Source of the DNA: Actinomadura syzygii
GTDB taxonomy: Bacteria; Actinomycetota; Actinomycetes; Streptosporangiales; Streptosporangiaceae
Assembly (NCBI RefSeq): GCF_008085905.1
Contig: NZ_VSFF01000016.1
Location: 240,714 to 304,713 of the forward strand
Direction: 5' to 3'
DNA: 64,000 nt
A model generated the notes under the pieces. It searched no databases. It was not told the DNA's origin and saw only the letters and a list, made by a program, of their open reading frames with translations. A program made the translations under genes and the position numbers. Of the stretch, positions 51,963-60,572 are shown piece by piece (position 1 is the first letter of the stretch; each line of letters begins with the position of its first letter).

Positions 51963-53063
51963 ATGAACACGGTCGCCGCCATTCGACTCCGCCGTGCCTG
52001 GAGGCGGCCTCTCCCCGATCCGGCCGACCCTGTGCCGATATCGGTACATGAGGTGCCCCACAGCCTCCTGCAGATCCGCGGCCGGTACGAGGCGCTGACC
52101 AGCCGCGCGTTGAATGTGCGGACGGTGGAGGGGCCGCGTGCGCGCGAGGAGTACGACCCGGACGAGTACGGGGTGCTGGACGACGAGCCGCTGACCGCCG
52201 AGGAATGGGCCGCGGTCCTGGCCTTCGGGCGTGCGATCGCCCGGTACTACGACCGCCCGGCCACCATCGACGGGGCGGTGCGGGCCGGGATGTCCCGGCG
52301 GCAGGTCGCCGACGCGCTGGGCGAGGACACCGGACGGGCCCGCGCCCTCTACCGGGTGTGGGTCGCCGGGCAGCGCCAACTCAACGCCGACCAGCCCGGC
52401 GGCACGCTCGGGATGACCGCCGACCAGTACGCCGAGGCGATCGCCCTCACCCCCGCGCCCGACCCCGACGACCCGGGCGCGGCCCAGGACGACCGCGCCG
52501 CCGCGGTGCGGGAGTTGGAGGCCGCTCGCGGTGACCGCCGAGCCGCTGAGGAGCGGACGGCCGTGCTGGGCGCCCGCGCGGTGCAGGTGCCGGTCCGCCG
52601 GACCGCCGAGGTGGCCGGGATCAGTCCCGATACCGTCCAGCGGTGGACGCAGGCGGCGGCCGCCGGTGCGTCCGGCCCGTCCCACGCCCGCACCCTTGAG
52701 CCACTGCCCGGTGAGCCACTGCCCGGTGAGCCGGGAGCCGTGATCGCCCTGGACGACGCTCGCGTGGTGGCGCTGGCCCGCGCCCGCCAGCAACTCGGCT
52801 CAGCGGGTAGTGACCTCCCGCAACCAGTCCCGCAACCCGACGCCGCGGACTGGCTGCGCAGCGTCTGGCGGGCCGCTGGGCACCGCGCTGCCCGGCCACC
52901 TGCGAGCACGTCGGTGACGCGGCGTCCCGCGGTCGGGTCTCGGTGGCTGGTCGCGCCACGGCGGGGCGGGCCGGTCCTCAGCAGAGCGATCGTTCACGAC
53001 GCCCCGAAGACGGCGTCGGCGTGCGTCCGGCACAGTGTCATACCGGATCCTGGCCGACGCTGA
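51963..53063 (+). CDS. Hypothetical protein, about 366 aa, with helix-turn-helix-like segments
   Basis: From ATG 51963 the protein reads ISVHEVPHSLLQIRGRYEAL, DGAVRAGMSRRQVADALGED, RALYRVWVAGQRQLNADQPG and VRRTAEVAGISPDTVQRWTQ (a plausible helix-turn-helix near residue 205). It is probably a DNA-binding protein. A tandem 18-bp repeat encodes EPLPGEPLPGEP (about 52697). After about residue 280 the sequence becomes Ala/Arg-rich and may be readthrough after a frameshift. No family recognised. Confidence 0.5.
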   Translation: MNTVAAIRLRRAWRRPLPDPADPVPISVHEVPHSLLQIRGRYEALTSRALNVRTVEGPRAREEYDPDEYGVLDDEPLTAEEWAAVLAFGRAIARYYDRPATIDGAVRAGMSRRQVADALGEDTGRARALYRVWVAGQRQLNADQPGGTLGMTADQYAEAIALTPAPDPDDPGAAQDDRAAAVRELEAARGDRRAAEERTAVLGARAVQVPVRRTAEVAGISPDTVQRWTQAAAAGASGPSHARTLEPLPGEPLPGEPGAVIALDDARVVALARARQQLGSAGSDLPQPVPQPDAADWLRSVWRAAGHRAARPPASTSVTRRPAVGSRWLVAPRRGGPVLSRAIVHDAPKTASACVRHSVIPDPGRR

Positions 53064-53490
53064 CGCCTCGGGCATGGAGGTGGCCGACAAGGCCAGGTGA
53101 TCGAGTGGCAGGCGCGACCAGGACCAGGAAACCGCGCCGGTCAGCCGGGAGGCGGCGCGCTCAGTGGCCTGGAACCTGGCCGGCAGGATGCTGTTCACCT
53201 GCTCGGCAACGCGGGGGGAGGGCACAGCGATGGGCAACGCCGCAAGGAACCGGGCACAACGCGGCGAGGGGCGCGTTGGGGCTGGTGCGCGCCGCGCCGT
53301 CACCGGGAGTTCGGGCTCGCGACGGCGCCCGTCATCCCTTGTCGGGGCGTCTGGGGTACGGGGGCCCGGGTGCCGATTGGTCGTCGGCGGCGTCGGTGTG
53401 TGGTGCGGGGCCCGCATCAGAATTGGAACGTCCATGAGATGACTTTGATCCTCTCCTCAGCCATGGCCTGGGCATCGTTGACAGGACTGC
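53064..53490. other. No confident gene
   Basis: Several open frames exist on both strands, all of low coding quality. A short + frame (MAWNLAGRMLFTCSATRGEG from 53164) is the best of them but has no match to a known family. Nothing firm is seen. Confidence 0.4.
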
Positions 53491-53529
53491 GCGCTAGGGA
53501 CGGCGCGCTAGGGACACCGCGCTAGGGAC
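53491..53529. repeat. Three 11-bp repeats at 14-bp spacing
   Basis: GCGCTAGGGAC occurs at 53491, 53505 and 53519. The spacing is exact (14 bp) and the region has no gene. It lies about 120 bases upstream of the DUF211 gene and may be a regulator binding array. Confidence 0.7.
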
Positions 53530-53648
53530 GACGCGGCTCGGCTCGATCGCGGCCGGGCCAGCATGGAGGGCCCAGCGGCTGATGCCGTCAGGCGCGCACC
53601 GCGACGAACCCGACAAGTCGGGCCTGAAGTACGGAGGGCTGGTGGGAC

Positions 53649-53933
53649 ATGCCGATCCGCCGGGTCGTGATGGACGTCGACAAGACCGTCGCCGAGCCCG
53701 ATCTGGTCCATCTGGTCAGGGCGATCGAGGCCGTCGAGGGCGTCGACGCGGTCAACATCAGCGTCACCGAGATCGACATCGAGACCGTGGGCACCGACGT
53801 CGCGATCGAGGGCGAGGACATCGCCGTCGATGCCGTCGTCCGCGCCATCGAACGGGCGGGCGCTGTGGTGCACAGCATCGACCAGATCGTGGCCGGAAAA
53901 TACCTCCTGGACAGAATTCCCCGGGGCCGTTGA
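53649..53933 (+). CDS. DUF211 family protein
   Basis: The 94-residue protein matches DUF211: IRRVVMDVDKTVAEPDLVHL, AVEGVDAVNISVTEIDIETV, TDVAIEGEDIAVDAVVRAIE and VVHSIDQIVAGKYL. The family is widespread in archaea and actinobacteria; its function is uncertain (possibly ion or ligand sensing, since the fold is ferredoxin-like). The TGA overlaps a TTG of the next gene, so the two form an operon. The upstream 11-bp repeats may be a control site. Confidence 0.85.
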   Translation: MPIRRVVMDVDKTVAEPDLVHLVRAIEAVEGVDAVNISVTEIDIETVGTDVAIEGEDIAVDAVVRAIERAGAVVHSIDQIVAGKYLLDRIPRGR

Positions 53934-54475
53934 CCGAGTTCGTGCGGCGGCTGTGGCGCGAGAACATGCTGCCGGTGACGCTCGGCGTCACCGATGGGCT
54001 GCTCAGCGCGCTCACCCTCGCCGCCGCTTCCCTGCTGGGCAAGGGGACCGAGCCGTCGGCGTCGCTGGCTGGCCGCATCGGCTGCGCAGCACTGGTCACC
54101 GCGGCTTTCACCATGTTCGTCGCGGACTACGCCGAGCGCCGTGGAAGGCTGGTCAGGGCAGGCCGTCAACTGAATCTCACCGTCCGCGGGCAGCTCGCAA
54201 CCACACGGCTGGGGAAACGTGCCCTGCGGCGCTCCTGCGCGGCCATGATGCTGGCGGGTCTGGCCAGCTTCACCGGCGCCGGCCTCCCGATCCTGCTCGG
54301 CGTGGTCCTGCCCGGCCCGCCCTGGGTCACCGTCTTGTTGGCCCTCAGCGCGCTGGCGGGCCTTGGCGCGGCGCTCGCCCAGACGTTCGCCGCCAACCCG
54401 CTGCGGTGGGCCGCCGCCATGGGCGCGGGCGGCGTCCTGGTCACGTGGATCGGGACAGTGGTTCACATCGCCTGA
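53930..54475 (+). CDS. VIT-like membrane protein
   Basis: The protein (182 aa from the TTG at 53930, or 178 from GTG 53942) has about five membrane helices: LPVTLGVTDGLLSALTLAAA, IGCAALVTAAFTMFVADYAE, and three more to the C-terminus. The N-terminal GVTDGLLSALTLAAAS resembles the VIT1/CCC1 iron-manganese transporter family start. The TTG overlaps the DUF211 stop (TTGA), supporting coupling. The DUF211 and VIT-like pair occurs together in other actinomycetes, so a small cation-handling role is plausible. Confidence 0.7.
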   Translation: MTEFVRRLWRENMLPVTLGVTDGLLSALTLAAASLLGKGTEPSASLAGRIGCAALVTAAFTMFVADYAERRGRLVRAGRQLNLTVRGQLATTRLGKRALRRSCAAMMLAGLASFTGAGLPILLGVVLPGPPWVTVLLALSALAGLGAALAQTFAANPLRWAAAMGAGGVLVTWIGTVVHIA

Positions 54476-54649
54476 ACGAACCTCCGGATAATCTTCCTTG
54501 CTTGACACCATCGGGGGTGTCCTTTGGCAGCCGGATCGATGACGTGCAGCCCTCGCCAGAGGACAATGGCCGTTATGGGGTGATGGAGCCCACCTTAAGA
54601 CCGCGGAACACGCCGCTGACGGCCCCTGCGAACGAGCAGGAGGAGCATT

Positions 54650-54955
54650 GTGCGTGCATACGTCCTGATCCAAGTCGGGACCGGCGAAGTACTGGCTCAC
54701 CGAGCGGCGATCGCACGCGTCGACGGCGTCGTTGCGGTCTCCGCCGTCGTCGGCCCCTACGACGCCATAGGTCTCGTCGAAGCCGACACACTCGACGGAC
54801 TCGAACGGATCACCGTCGAGGGGATCCAGGCCGTTGCCGGAGTGACCCGGACCATCACCTGCCCGGTGAGGGGCTCCGGCACGGCGATCGAGACTTCGCA
54901 CCGGATGACCAGGCGCACGCCGACCGAGCCGCCCGCCACCGCCCAAACCGCTTAG
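54650..54955 (+). CDS. Lrp/AsnC ligand-binding-domain protein (RAM domain only)
   Basis: The 101-residue protein is a stand-alone RAM domain: VRAYVLIQVGTGEVLAHRAA, VVAVSAVVGPYDAIGLVEAD and LERITVEGIQAVAGVTRTIT. There is no helix-turn-helix, so it should act as a ligand-binding or partner subunit. GTG start with AGGAGGAGC upstream. TTGACA at 54502 may be part of its promoter; no matching -10 can be fixed. The end is Thr/Pro-rich. Confidence 0.85.
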   Translation: MRAYVLIQVGTGEVLAHRAAIARVDGVVAVSAVVGPYDAIGLVEADTLDGLERITVEGIQAVAGVTRTITCPVRGSGTAIETSHRMTRRTPTEPPATAQTA

Positions 54956-55096
54956 CCGCCGTCCTCATCCGCCGCGCATTCGGTCGCCAGCAGGTCGCCC
55001 ACCACCGTCCGGGCCATCTCGGGGGCCGCTCGGGTCCCGGTCTGGGGGCAGGCGCGCCTGTTGGTCCGCGGCCGGCGGCGGTGCAGGCTGGTGGGC

Positions 55097-55243
55097 GTGG
55101 CGGGCAAGAAGAAGGACGCCAAGCAGCGGCGTCGGGCCAAGCGGCTGGCGCAGCGGGCCGAGCGGCTCGAACGGCTCGAACGGCATGCGGCCCAGTTCGC
55201 GTTGGTCGATTCCATGGTCAACGACGGCAATTCCGGTATTTAG
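55097..55243 (+). CDS. Small basic coiled-coil-like protein, 48 aa
   Basis: From GTG 55097 the protein reads KKKDAKQRRRAKRLAQRAER, LERLERHAAQFALVD. Its DNA from 55130 to 55190 is nearly identical to 33920-33990, where the same module precedes a 128-residue gene. Here it ends after 48 residues at a TAG. It may be a remnant of the larger gene or a genuine small nucleic-acid-binding protein. Confidence 0.45.
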   Translation: MAGKKKDAKQRRRAKRLAQRAERLERLERHAAQFALVDSMVNDGNSGI

Positions 55244-55550
55244 CGCTCATCTACGGCGTCGTACAGAAATCGGGCCATTCTCCGGACGCCTCAACCGCAC
55301 CGTTCGCGTTCGGTCCTCAGGCGCGCAGCTTATGCGCGTCGCGCGTCACCGGTTGGTCATGAGGGACACTCACCTCCGCCAGCCTGATGTTGCCTAGGGG
55401 AAACATCTCTGTTTTCCCCCAGTGGCCCTCTTGGTATGCGAGTGTGACGGAGTTTGGCTTGAGAACCCGCGCAGACACAAGACGGACCGCCCGGCGTTCG
55501 CGCCGCCGGACGGCCTTCAGAGCGAACGCCGCTAGGAGGCGAAAAGACCC

Positions 55551-55628
55551 ATGACCGCCGATAGAAGGGCAAACCCCACTGGTCTCGCTGATGCCAAAAG
55601 CGCCTGGCGTCGGTGGAACGCGCCGTGA
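55551..55628 (+). CDS. 25-residue leader peptide with perfect ribosome site
   Basis: A strong AGGAGG (55534-55539) precedes an ATG at 55551. The peptide MTADRRANPTGLADAKSAWR continues five more residues to TGA. The stop overlaps the GTG of the next gene (GTGA at 55625-55628). Such an arrangement suggests a leader that couples translation of the downstream protein. Too short to compare with families. Confidence 0.55.
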   Translation: MTADRRANPTGLADAKSAWRRWNAP

Positions 55629-55972
55629 CGGAGCCAACCATCCCAGAGAAACCGAGTGTCTCGGAGTGCAGGCTCGTCGCTCTGGGGACGCATCTGTCCG
55701 CACGCGGGTTCCAGACCAACCTTTCCGGTTTGGGACTCAAAGTGGCTAATCCGAGCGAATTTGGCTGCTGCCGCCATCACCTGTGTGATGTGATCACGTG
55801 CCGTTCTCGGCAAGAGGATGCCGAACGGTTGTGGTTCTTCACATCATGGAATGACCCCATCGCCCCGGCGAACCACATCGTAGACGCTGTACTGCGGATA
55901 CAGGGCTATCTGCGACCACCGAAAGGTGACCCGTGGGAGCATTCCCGGTCCCAGTTGATCACTGGCACGTAG
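55625..55972 (+). CDS. Small conserved-looking hypothetical protein, 115 aa
   Basis: From GTG 55625 the protein has CRLVALGTHLSARGFQTNLS, LGLKVANPSEFGCCRHHLCD, VITCRSRQEDAERLWFFTSW and ANHIVDAVLRIQGYLRPP. The pattern L-x-x-L-x-x-R-G-F and the C-C/T-C/W-F-F-T-S-W residues are familiar from actinomycete proteins encoded between XRE regulators and DUF397 genes, which may form small regulator-effector sets. Local GC is lower than average. Function unknown. Confidence 0.65.
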   Translation: MTEPTIPEKPSVSECRLVALGTHLSARGFQTNLSGLGLKVANPSEFGCCRHHLCDVITCRSRQEDAERLWFFTSWNDPIAPANHIVDAVLRIQGYLRPPKGDPWEHSRSQLITGT

Positions 55973-56161
55973 CCACGTCACGCCATGGGAAAACACAGAC
56001 ATCTCCTGAAGGACAAAACCGCGTCACAGACATGCTGCGTAACCTGCTCATCCGCGACGAAAACGCCACCGAGGCCCCTTCGCACGTCGAAGCGCTCCGT
56101 GCCATCAACCGAGGACACGACTCCTACATCGTGTTCACGGGGTGCACTAGATGGCGTTCAC

Positions 56162-56425
56162 GTGCGCCTGCCCACCAGTCATTCACCACCACACACAGAG
56201 CCAGGAGCGTACGAAAAGTTGGACTCGTTGACATTCCGGAAGTCGTCCCGGTGCGCAGAGTTGAACCATGACGGCTGTATTGAAGTTGCATGCGGCGACG
56301 GGCGGGTCATCGTCCGAGACTCAACTGGTCCGCATGGGCCAATTCTTTGCATGCCCCCCTCCTTGTGGAGGCGCGTCACGCAAGCGATACGCGCTAACGC
56401 GACGGATGTCACGGTTTACCGATAG
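56162..56425 (+). CDS. DUF397 domain protein
   Basis: The 87-residue reading ends with the DUF397 core SLTFRKSSRCAELNHDGCIE, VACGDGRVIVRDSTGPHGPI, LCMPPSLWRRVTQAIRANA. DUF397 proteins act with XRE regulators in actinomycetes (the regulator and DUF397 pair controls development-like switches). The start is uncertain: GTG 56162 is the first in frame after a gap, but an earlier start (55985) or a nearer one is possible. No XRE gene is adjacent in this window. Local GC is low, suggesting transfer. Confidence 0.7.
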   Translation: MRLPTSHSPPHTEPGAYEKLDSLTFRKSSRCAELNHDGCIEVACGDGRVIVRDSTGPHGPILCMPPSLWRRVTQAIRANATDVTVYR

Positions 56426-56564
56426 AGCAGGCTCCTCGGCGGGTCAGTCCGCTTTCCGAAGTATAGAAGGGCCACGAGGGGAGTTAGACGGCGGGAGAGG
56501 ATGCCTCCTCTTCTTGGGCGGCGACGCGATCCGCGCGGTCCGCGTCCCGCATTGGCGTTTCGGG

Positions 56565-56589
56565 CCCCGCCCCGCCCCGCCCCGCCCCG
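56565..56589. repeat. Five CCCCG pentamers
   Basis: Five exact CCCCG units between the DUF397 gene and the convergent gene at 56732. No gene covers them. The pentamer run could vary in length. Confidence 0.8.
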
Positions 56590-56731
56590 CCTAGGGATCC
56601 TTCTATGTTCGTCAAGCCCGGCTGGTTACCGGGCCCGGGGCCGGAGTCAGCGGCCGCGAGCACGGCGGAGTCGACGGCCGAACTCGCGGCGCCCCGGGCT
56701 CCTCGACGCCGAGAACGATCTCGCGAAGTCG

Positions 56732-57181
56732 CTAAGAGCCGTCGTGGTCGTACCGTTCCAGCCACCGCACCGCGGTGAGCATCTGTTGTGGGGTGAGCCC
56801 GGCCGCGTCGAGCAGTTCGGCGACCGAGACCTCGATCTGGTCGGCCCGCCTGGCCTCTTTCAGCGCGCGCAGGAGTTTGCCGGCCCACAGTTCGGCGTCG
56901 ATGAAGGGCCTGGCTTGGGCGTGCAAACGCCGCAGGTGGTCGAGTGAGCAGGCGACCACCATCCGCCGCCCGTCCCATGCGGGCTGGGTGGGGTGGATCG
57001 CCGAGGAGTCGGGCACGGATCCGTGCCGCTCGGTCCCGTCGGTGATCAACACGCCGCACTGGTCGCAGGTCTCCAATGTGTCCGGGCACGGCAGCCGTTC
57101 ACGTTCGGGGCCGGGCCCGTGCAACTCCTGGTCTCCGGCCATCCCTGGCACATACCCGCGCAGGCCGACCATGGCGGGCAT
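56732..57181 (-). CDS. Hypothetical zinc-ribbon protein, 149 aa
   Basis: The N-terminal half has ETCDQCGVLITDGTERHGSV (C-x-x-C) and MVVACSLDHLRRLHAQARPF, whose cysteine and histidines complete a possible zinc site. The C-terminal half (IEVSVAELLDAAGLTPQQML, TAVRWLERYD) is helical. ATG 57181 is preferred to the TTG at 57187. It is divergent from the next + gene with 59 bp between. No family recognised. Confidence 0.65.
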   Translation of the reverse strand: MPAMVGLRGYVPGMAGDQELHGPGPERERLPCPDTLETCDQCGVLITDGTERHGSVPDSSAIHPTQPAWDGRRMVVACSLDHLRRLHAQARPFIDAELWAGKLLRALKEARRADQIEVSVAELLDAAGLTPQQMLTAVRWLERYDHDGS

Positions 57182-57240
57182 AGTCAAAGTTTTGCCTGGC
57201 CAGAACCATGATCAGGGCCCCCGCGGCCGAGAATGATCAC

Positions 57241-57570
57241 GTGAGACTGCCGACGCTGCACGAGTGGATGGACGGTCCGGGCCGTGTGAACCTTGCCGAC
57301 ATCGGCCTGTTGCCCGACACCCAGGCGTATCTGGAGCGCCATCAGCGGGAGGTGCGCGAGTTCATCGCCGCCGCCGGGCTGGAGGTGAGCGAGCAGTCGC
57401 TCACCTTGTACCTGCATGCCCACGCCCGGACGCTGAACGCCCTCAGCAACGCCGGTCTTGACCCCGAGCGGTCCTATCGCGGACCCGGTGACCCGCTGGA
57501 CTGGTTCACCACACGGTCAGCGGCCGTGCTCGCGGTCGCGGTCGAAGAGGGCATCCTCGCCGCCGCTTGA
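57241..57570 (+). CDS. Hypothetical protein, 109 aa
   Basis: From GTG 57241 the protein reads VRLPTLHEWMDGPGRVNLAD, YLERHQREVREFIAAAGLEV and LTLYLHAHARTLNALSNAGL, an acidic helical protein with a Pro-rich end. Good codon use. No family recognised. The start is taken at the GTG that follows GAGAATGATCAC; an earlier GTG at 57208 (ATG-like M) is possible. Confidence 0.6.
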   Translation: MRLPTLHEWMDGPGRVNLADIGLLPDTQAYLERHQREVREFIAAAGLEVSEQSLTLYLHAHARTLNALSNAGLDPERSYRGPGDPLDWFTTRSAAVLAVAVEEGILAAA

Positions 57571-58325
57571 TCACCCTCGCGGAAACGACCGGTCCCAAAA
57601 CTGCACCACGCTGTGGAACACCTTCATCGACCGGGCCCGCCGACCTGATCCCGGCTCACGTTGCACCGAATGCCGTCGCGAACCCCTCCTGATCAAGTTC
57701 CTGCGCTCCTCGCAACAGCAGCAGGGCACCCTCGATGGGCGTTGACCGCACCGCCCGCGCTCACCCCGCGGCCGCTGGAGCCCGGAGCGGAGTTAGGTGG
57801 CGGCGGAGAGCACCCCCTGGACGAGACCCTCGCGGGCGTCCGGGCGACCTAACTCACCGGACCGCAGGCCTTCGGGGGTCTGTCGCGGCGGCCGGGTTGG
57901 CCGACCCACGTCGTGGCGGCGGGCACCATCGATCCGGCCGCCTGCCCGACGATCTGCCAGGCCTTCGGCATGAACGTCGCGCCCACGGCGCTGTTCAGCC
58001 CGTCGGCCATCACCCAGCTCGTGCGCCGGTGGCACGCCCCGACGACCTCCTCGACCCCGGCGGGCTCGACCCCGGCGGGATCCCCTCCCCGCTCACCTGA
58101 CCGTTCCCCGGTCTGCTCGACGCCCCGGTCACGATCCGGCCCGGCGGCGCGGCGCGGCGCCAGTCGGTGAGCACGCCGACGAATGCGGGAGCCAGATCGG
58201 TGGGATGCAGGTGCAGCCGCCGGGCGACGTCGATGAGCGCGGTGACGGTGCGATCGTCGGTCCTCCAGGGATCGGGATGGGTGGCGGGTGGGCGAAGGTG
58301 ATGGGGGTTGGAGAGAATTGCAGAC
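57571..58325. other. Long stretch without a confident gene
   Basis: Frames exist on both strands but coding quality is mixed. The best is a minus-strand piece (TVTALIDVARRLHLHPTDLA, PAFVGVLTDWRRAAPPGRIV, about 58110-58265), which looks like a fragment of an ordered protein, with Gly/Pro-rich continuation. Likely degraded DNA. Confidence 0.4.
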
Positions 58326-58592
58326 ATGAGCAACGTCCCCGAGCCTGTGCCGCCCTACCCGCACGCCCGCAACGACTGTGGCCTGTGCCGCGAGATGGAC
58401 GCCGACTTCGAGATCGTGGAAGAAGCCCTCGACCCGCCGTCCTGGAACGGCCTCCAGCCCCGCCGGTTCTGCCAGGGCTGCATCGGCCGCTGGATGGCCA
58501 CCATGGCCCTGACCCGCCCCCTGAACATTCCGCCCGCCACACCCTGGTCGCTCAGCGTCGTCATGTTGCGGCCCGGCGACGCCCCGCGGTGA
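58326..58592 (+). CDS. Small zinc-binding hypothetical protein, 88 aa
   Basis: The protein reads MSNVPEPVPPYPHARNDCGL, CREMDADFEIVEEALDPPSW and RRFCQGCIGRWMATMALTRP. Two C-x-x-C pairs (CGLC and CQGC) 40 residues apart would bind zinc. ATG 58326 follows GAGAGAATTGCAGAC. No family name known. It stands alone with a gap on each side. Confidence 0.65.
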   Translation: MSNVPEPVPPYPHARNDCGLCREMDADFEIVEEALDPPSWNGLQPRRFCQGCIGRWMATMALTRPLNIPPATPWSLSVVMLRPGDAPR

Positions 58593-58976
58593 TCGACAGC
58601 GCCGACAACCCCACCGACAGGCGGGCGGATCGACCGCAACCGCCTTCCCCACCACCGAGGCGGCCGGTCCCGCCAGCCCGGGAGCACATCGACCTCCTGG
58701 GCCGGCTACGCCTTTCTCGGACCTGCTCTGGGGTGAAGTTCATCTCGGGGGTCCTTCTCAGCCAGAACCAACCCCACCTAATAGCTCGCTACAAGTTCGT
58801 GGCGGGGGTTGCGCGATGCGGCCGGTGGCGGCGCGGACCCGGATGCGGTCGCCGACCCGGCCCGGTGGCCGCCCATGTTCCGGGCGCGCGATGGGTCGGA
58901 CTGGTTGGGTCCGCGTTCGGCAATCGGCTGCTCAAATCGCCCGGCGGGGCGCCTGCGCGCCTCTAGCGTTGCGGCC

Positions 58977-59582
58977 GTGGGAAACGAGTTCATGCCCGAA
59001 GGGCTGCACGCCGCGACAGCCGATCTGGTGACCGAGACCGTCGAACGGCTGCAGGAGGTCCTGCTCTACAGCCAGATCACTGCTGAAGAGGAGTGGCCTC
59101 GGATGCTGCTCTACCGGATCACCGATGCCCAAGACACGCTCGACATGCTGGTGGGCCTGTACGCCGCTCAGGCGTTCCGTGCCGGCTGCGATCCGGACGT
59201 GCTCAAGCGGTACATGCAGACGAGCCAGGAGTGCCCCCGCACGCAGAAGCCGCGGCAGGAGGACATCGACTATCTCGATGGCCTCATCGGGCGGCCGCCC
59301 GGAAAGGTGCGGTCCGGCCGCTACCAGAGCGGCCAGATCCAGCGTGAGCACCCCGGAGACAGCGACCTCAGCGACCGTCACCGGGATTGGACCCTGGCCT
59401 GCATCCACGCTCTGCAGGCATTCGCCTGCGCTGCACCGGACGCGCTGGAGGACCTGCCCGCCGACATCGGTTCCAAAGCCAAGCGCGTCTACGCGACTGT
59501 GATCCAGGACGGCAGCCAACCCGATCCAACTTCGGTGCCGGCCGCCGAGCCTCCGCCGCCGAACGGGAGCTCACCGAGTTAG
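58977..59582 (+). CDS. Hypothetical protein, about 201 aa, 3' end altered by an IS
   Basis: From GTG 58977 the protein reads VTETVERLQEVLLYSQITAE, LLYRITDAQDTLDMLVGLYA, FRAGCDPDVLKRYMQTSQEC and WTLACIHALQAFACAAPDAL. It is acidic and helical without known domain. The last 25 residues are Pro/Ser-rich and pass directly into an IS3 element, so the original end may have been lost. TAGCGT 8 bases before the GTG is a possible -10 box for a leaderless message, the same spacing as at 35.26 kb. Confidence 0.6.
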   Translation: MGNEFMPEGLHAATADLVTETVERLQEVLLYSQITAEEEWPRMLLYRITDAQDTLDMLVGLYAAQAFRAGCDPDVLKRYMQTSQECPRTQKPRQEDIDYLDGLIGRPPGKVRSGRYQSGQIQREHPGDSDLSDRHRDWTLACIHALQAFACAAPDALEDLPADIGSKAKRVYATVIQDGSQPDPTSVPAAEPPPPNGSSPS

Positions 59583-60572
59583 CGGCATTCTGCGGAAGGC
59601 CGCGGTGGCGGTCGAGCAGGTGGTGCCCCCAAAAGGCCGCTTCGCCCTGGTGGCCGAGCTGGCCGTTGAGGGTGTCCCGGTCAAGCAGGCCTGTCTCACG
59701 CTCGGGGTGTCCCGGTCGGGCTTCTACGACGCCCGCATTCGCCCGCCCTCGGCGCGCGCCATCCGCCAAGCGTGGCTGACCGATCAGATCACCGCCATCC
59801 ACCATGCATCACGACAGACCTACGGATCGCCCCGAGTGCGCGCTGAGCTCGTCCAGGCCCAAGGCGTGGTCGTCTCACGCAAGACGGTGGCGGTGCTGAT
59901 GCAGCGGGCCGGCCTGGCGGGGCTGCCCCTGCGTCGTCGAGCGAAGCGGGTTCCCGCATCGGCGACGGTTACTGACCTGGTGAAACGCAACTTCCACCGC
60001 GACCAACCGAAGCAGTTGTGGGTTACCGACATCACCGAGCATCCCACCCGGGAGGGCAAGCTCTACTGCTGCGTGGTCCTGGACACCTACTCCCGAAGGG
60101 TGGTCGGCTGGGCCATCGATTCGCGGCAGCGAGCTGACCTGGCCACCTCGGCGCTGGGCATGGCGATCGATTCCCGCGGTGCCGCCGGACAGATCCCCGA
60201 CGGGATCATCCACGCAGATCACGGCACCCAGTTCACCTCATGGACCTTCACCGAGCGCGCACGCCGAGCCGGGCTGCTGCCGTCCCTGGGCACTGTTGGC
60301 GACCCCTACGACAATGCCGTGGCCGAGTCGTTTTGGGCACGCATGCAGACCGAGCTGCTCGACCGACAACGCTGGAGAACCCGCGTCGAACTCGCCAACG
60401 CGATCTTCGAATACATCGAAGGGTTCTACAACCGCCGCCGACGCCACTCCGCCCTGGACCACATGAGCCCGATACAGTTCGAAACCACCCACTCGCCGAA
60501 CCCGATCTCCTCACCAGCGAGTCCGTGAAACCGGGGCAACATCAGTGTCCGTGCTACTGGGGGAAGTTCAAT
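59583..60572 (+). mobile_element. IS3-family insertion sequence, left end missing
   Basis: The transposase (orfB) is complete. Of orfA only a few codons (ILRKAAVAVEQ) remain, in frame with orfB. The right end is likely at TACTGGGGGAAGTTCA (about 60556-60571), typical of IS3 ends. No matching left end (TGAACTTCCCC) is found upstream, so the element is a truncated relic although its second gene is intact. Confidence 0.8.
59605..60528 (+). CDS. IS3-family transposase OrfB
   Basis: The 307-residue protein has the HTH_21-type start (RFALVAELAVEGVPVKQACL, LGVSRSGFYDARI), YGSPRVRAELVQAQGVVVSR, and a full integrase core: D in LWVTDITEHPTREGKLYCCV, D in IHADHGTQFTSWTFTERAR, E in GDPYDNAVAESFWARMQTE. 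The terminal FYNRRRRHSALDHMSPIQFE is classic. It would require orfA (lost) for transposition. Starts at GTG 59605. Its intact reading frame suggests recent arrival or loss. Confidence 0.92.
   Translation: MAVEQVVPPKGRFALVAELAVEGVPVKQACLTLGVSRSGFYDARIRPPSARAIRQAWLTDQITAIHHASRQTYGSPRVRAELVQAQGVVVSRKTVAVLMQRAGLAGLPLRRRAKRVPASATVTDLVKRNFHRDQPKQLWVTDITEHPTREGKLYCCVVLDTYSRRVVGWAIDSRQRADLATSALGMAIDSRGAAGQIPDGIIHADHGTQFTSWTFTERARRAGLLPSLGTVGDPYDNAVAESFWARMQTELLDRQRWRTRVELANAIFEYIEGFYNRRRRHSALDHMSPIQFETTHSPNPISSPASP

Noticed and set aside
54502..54540. TTGACA with downstream sequence as a complete sigma-70 promoter for the Lrp-like gene
   Set aside because: The -35 is perfect but no acceptable -10 lies 16-18 bases on, so only a mention is made.
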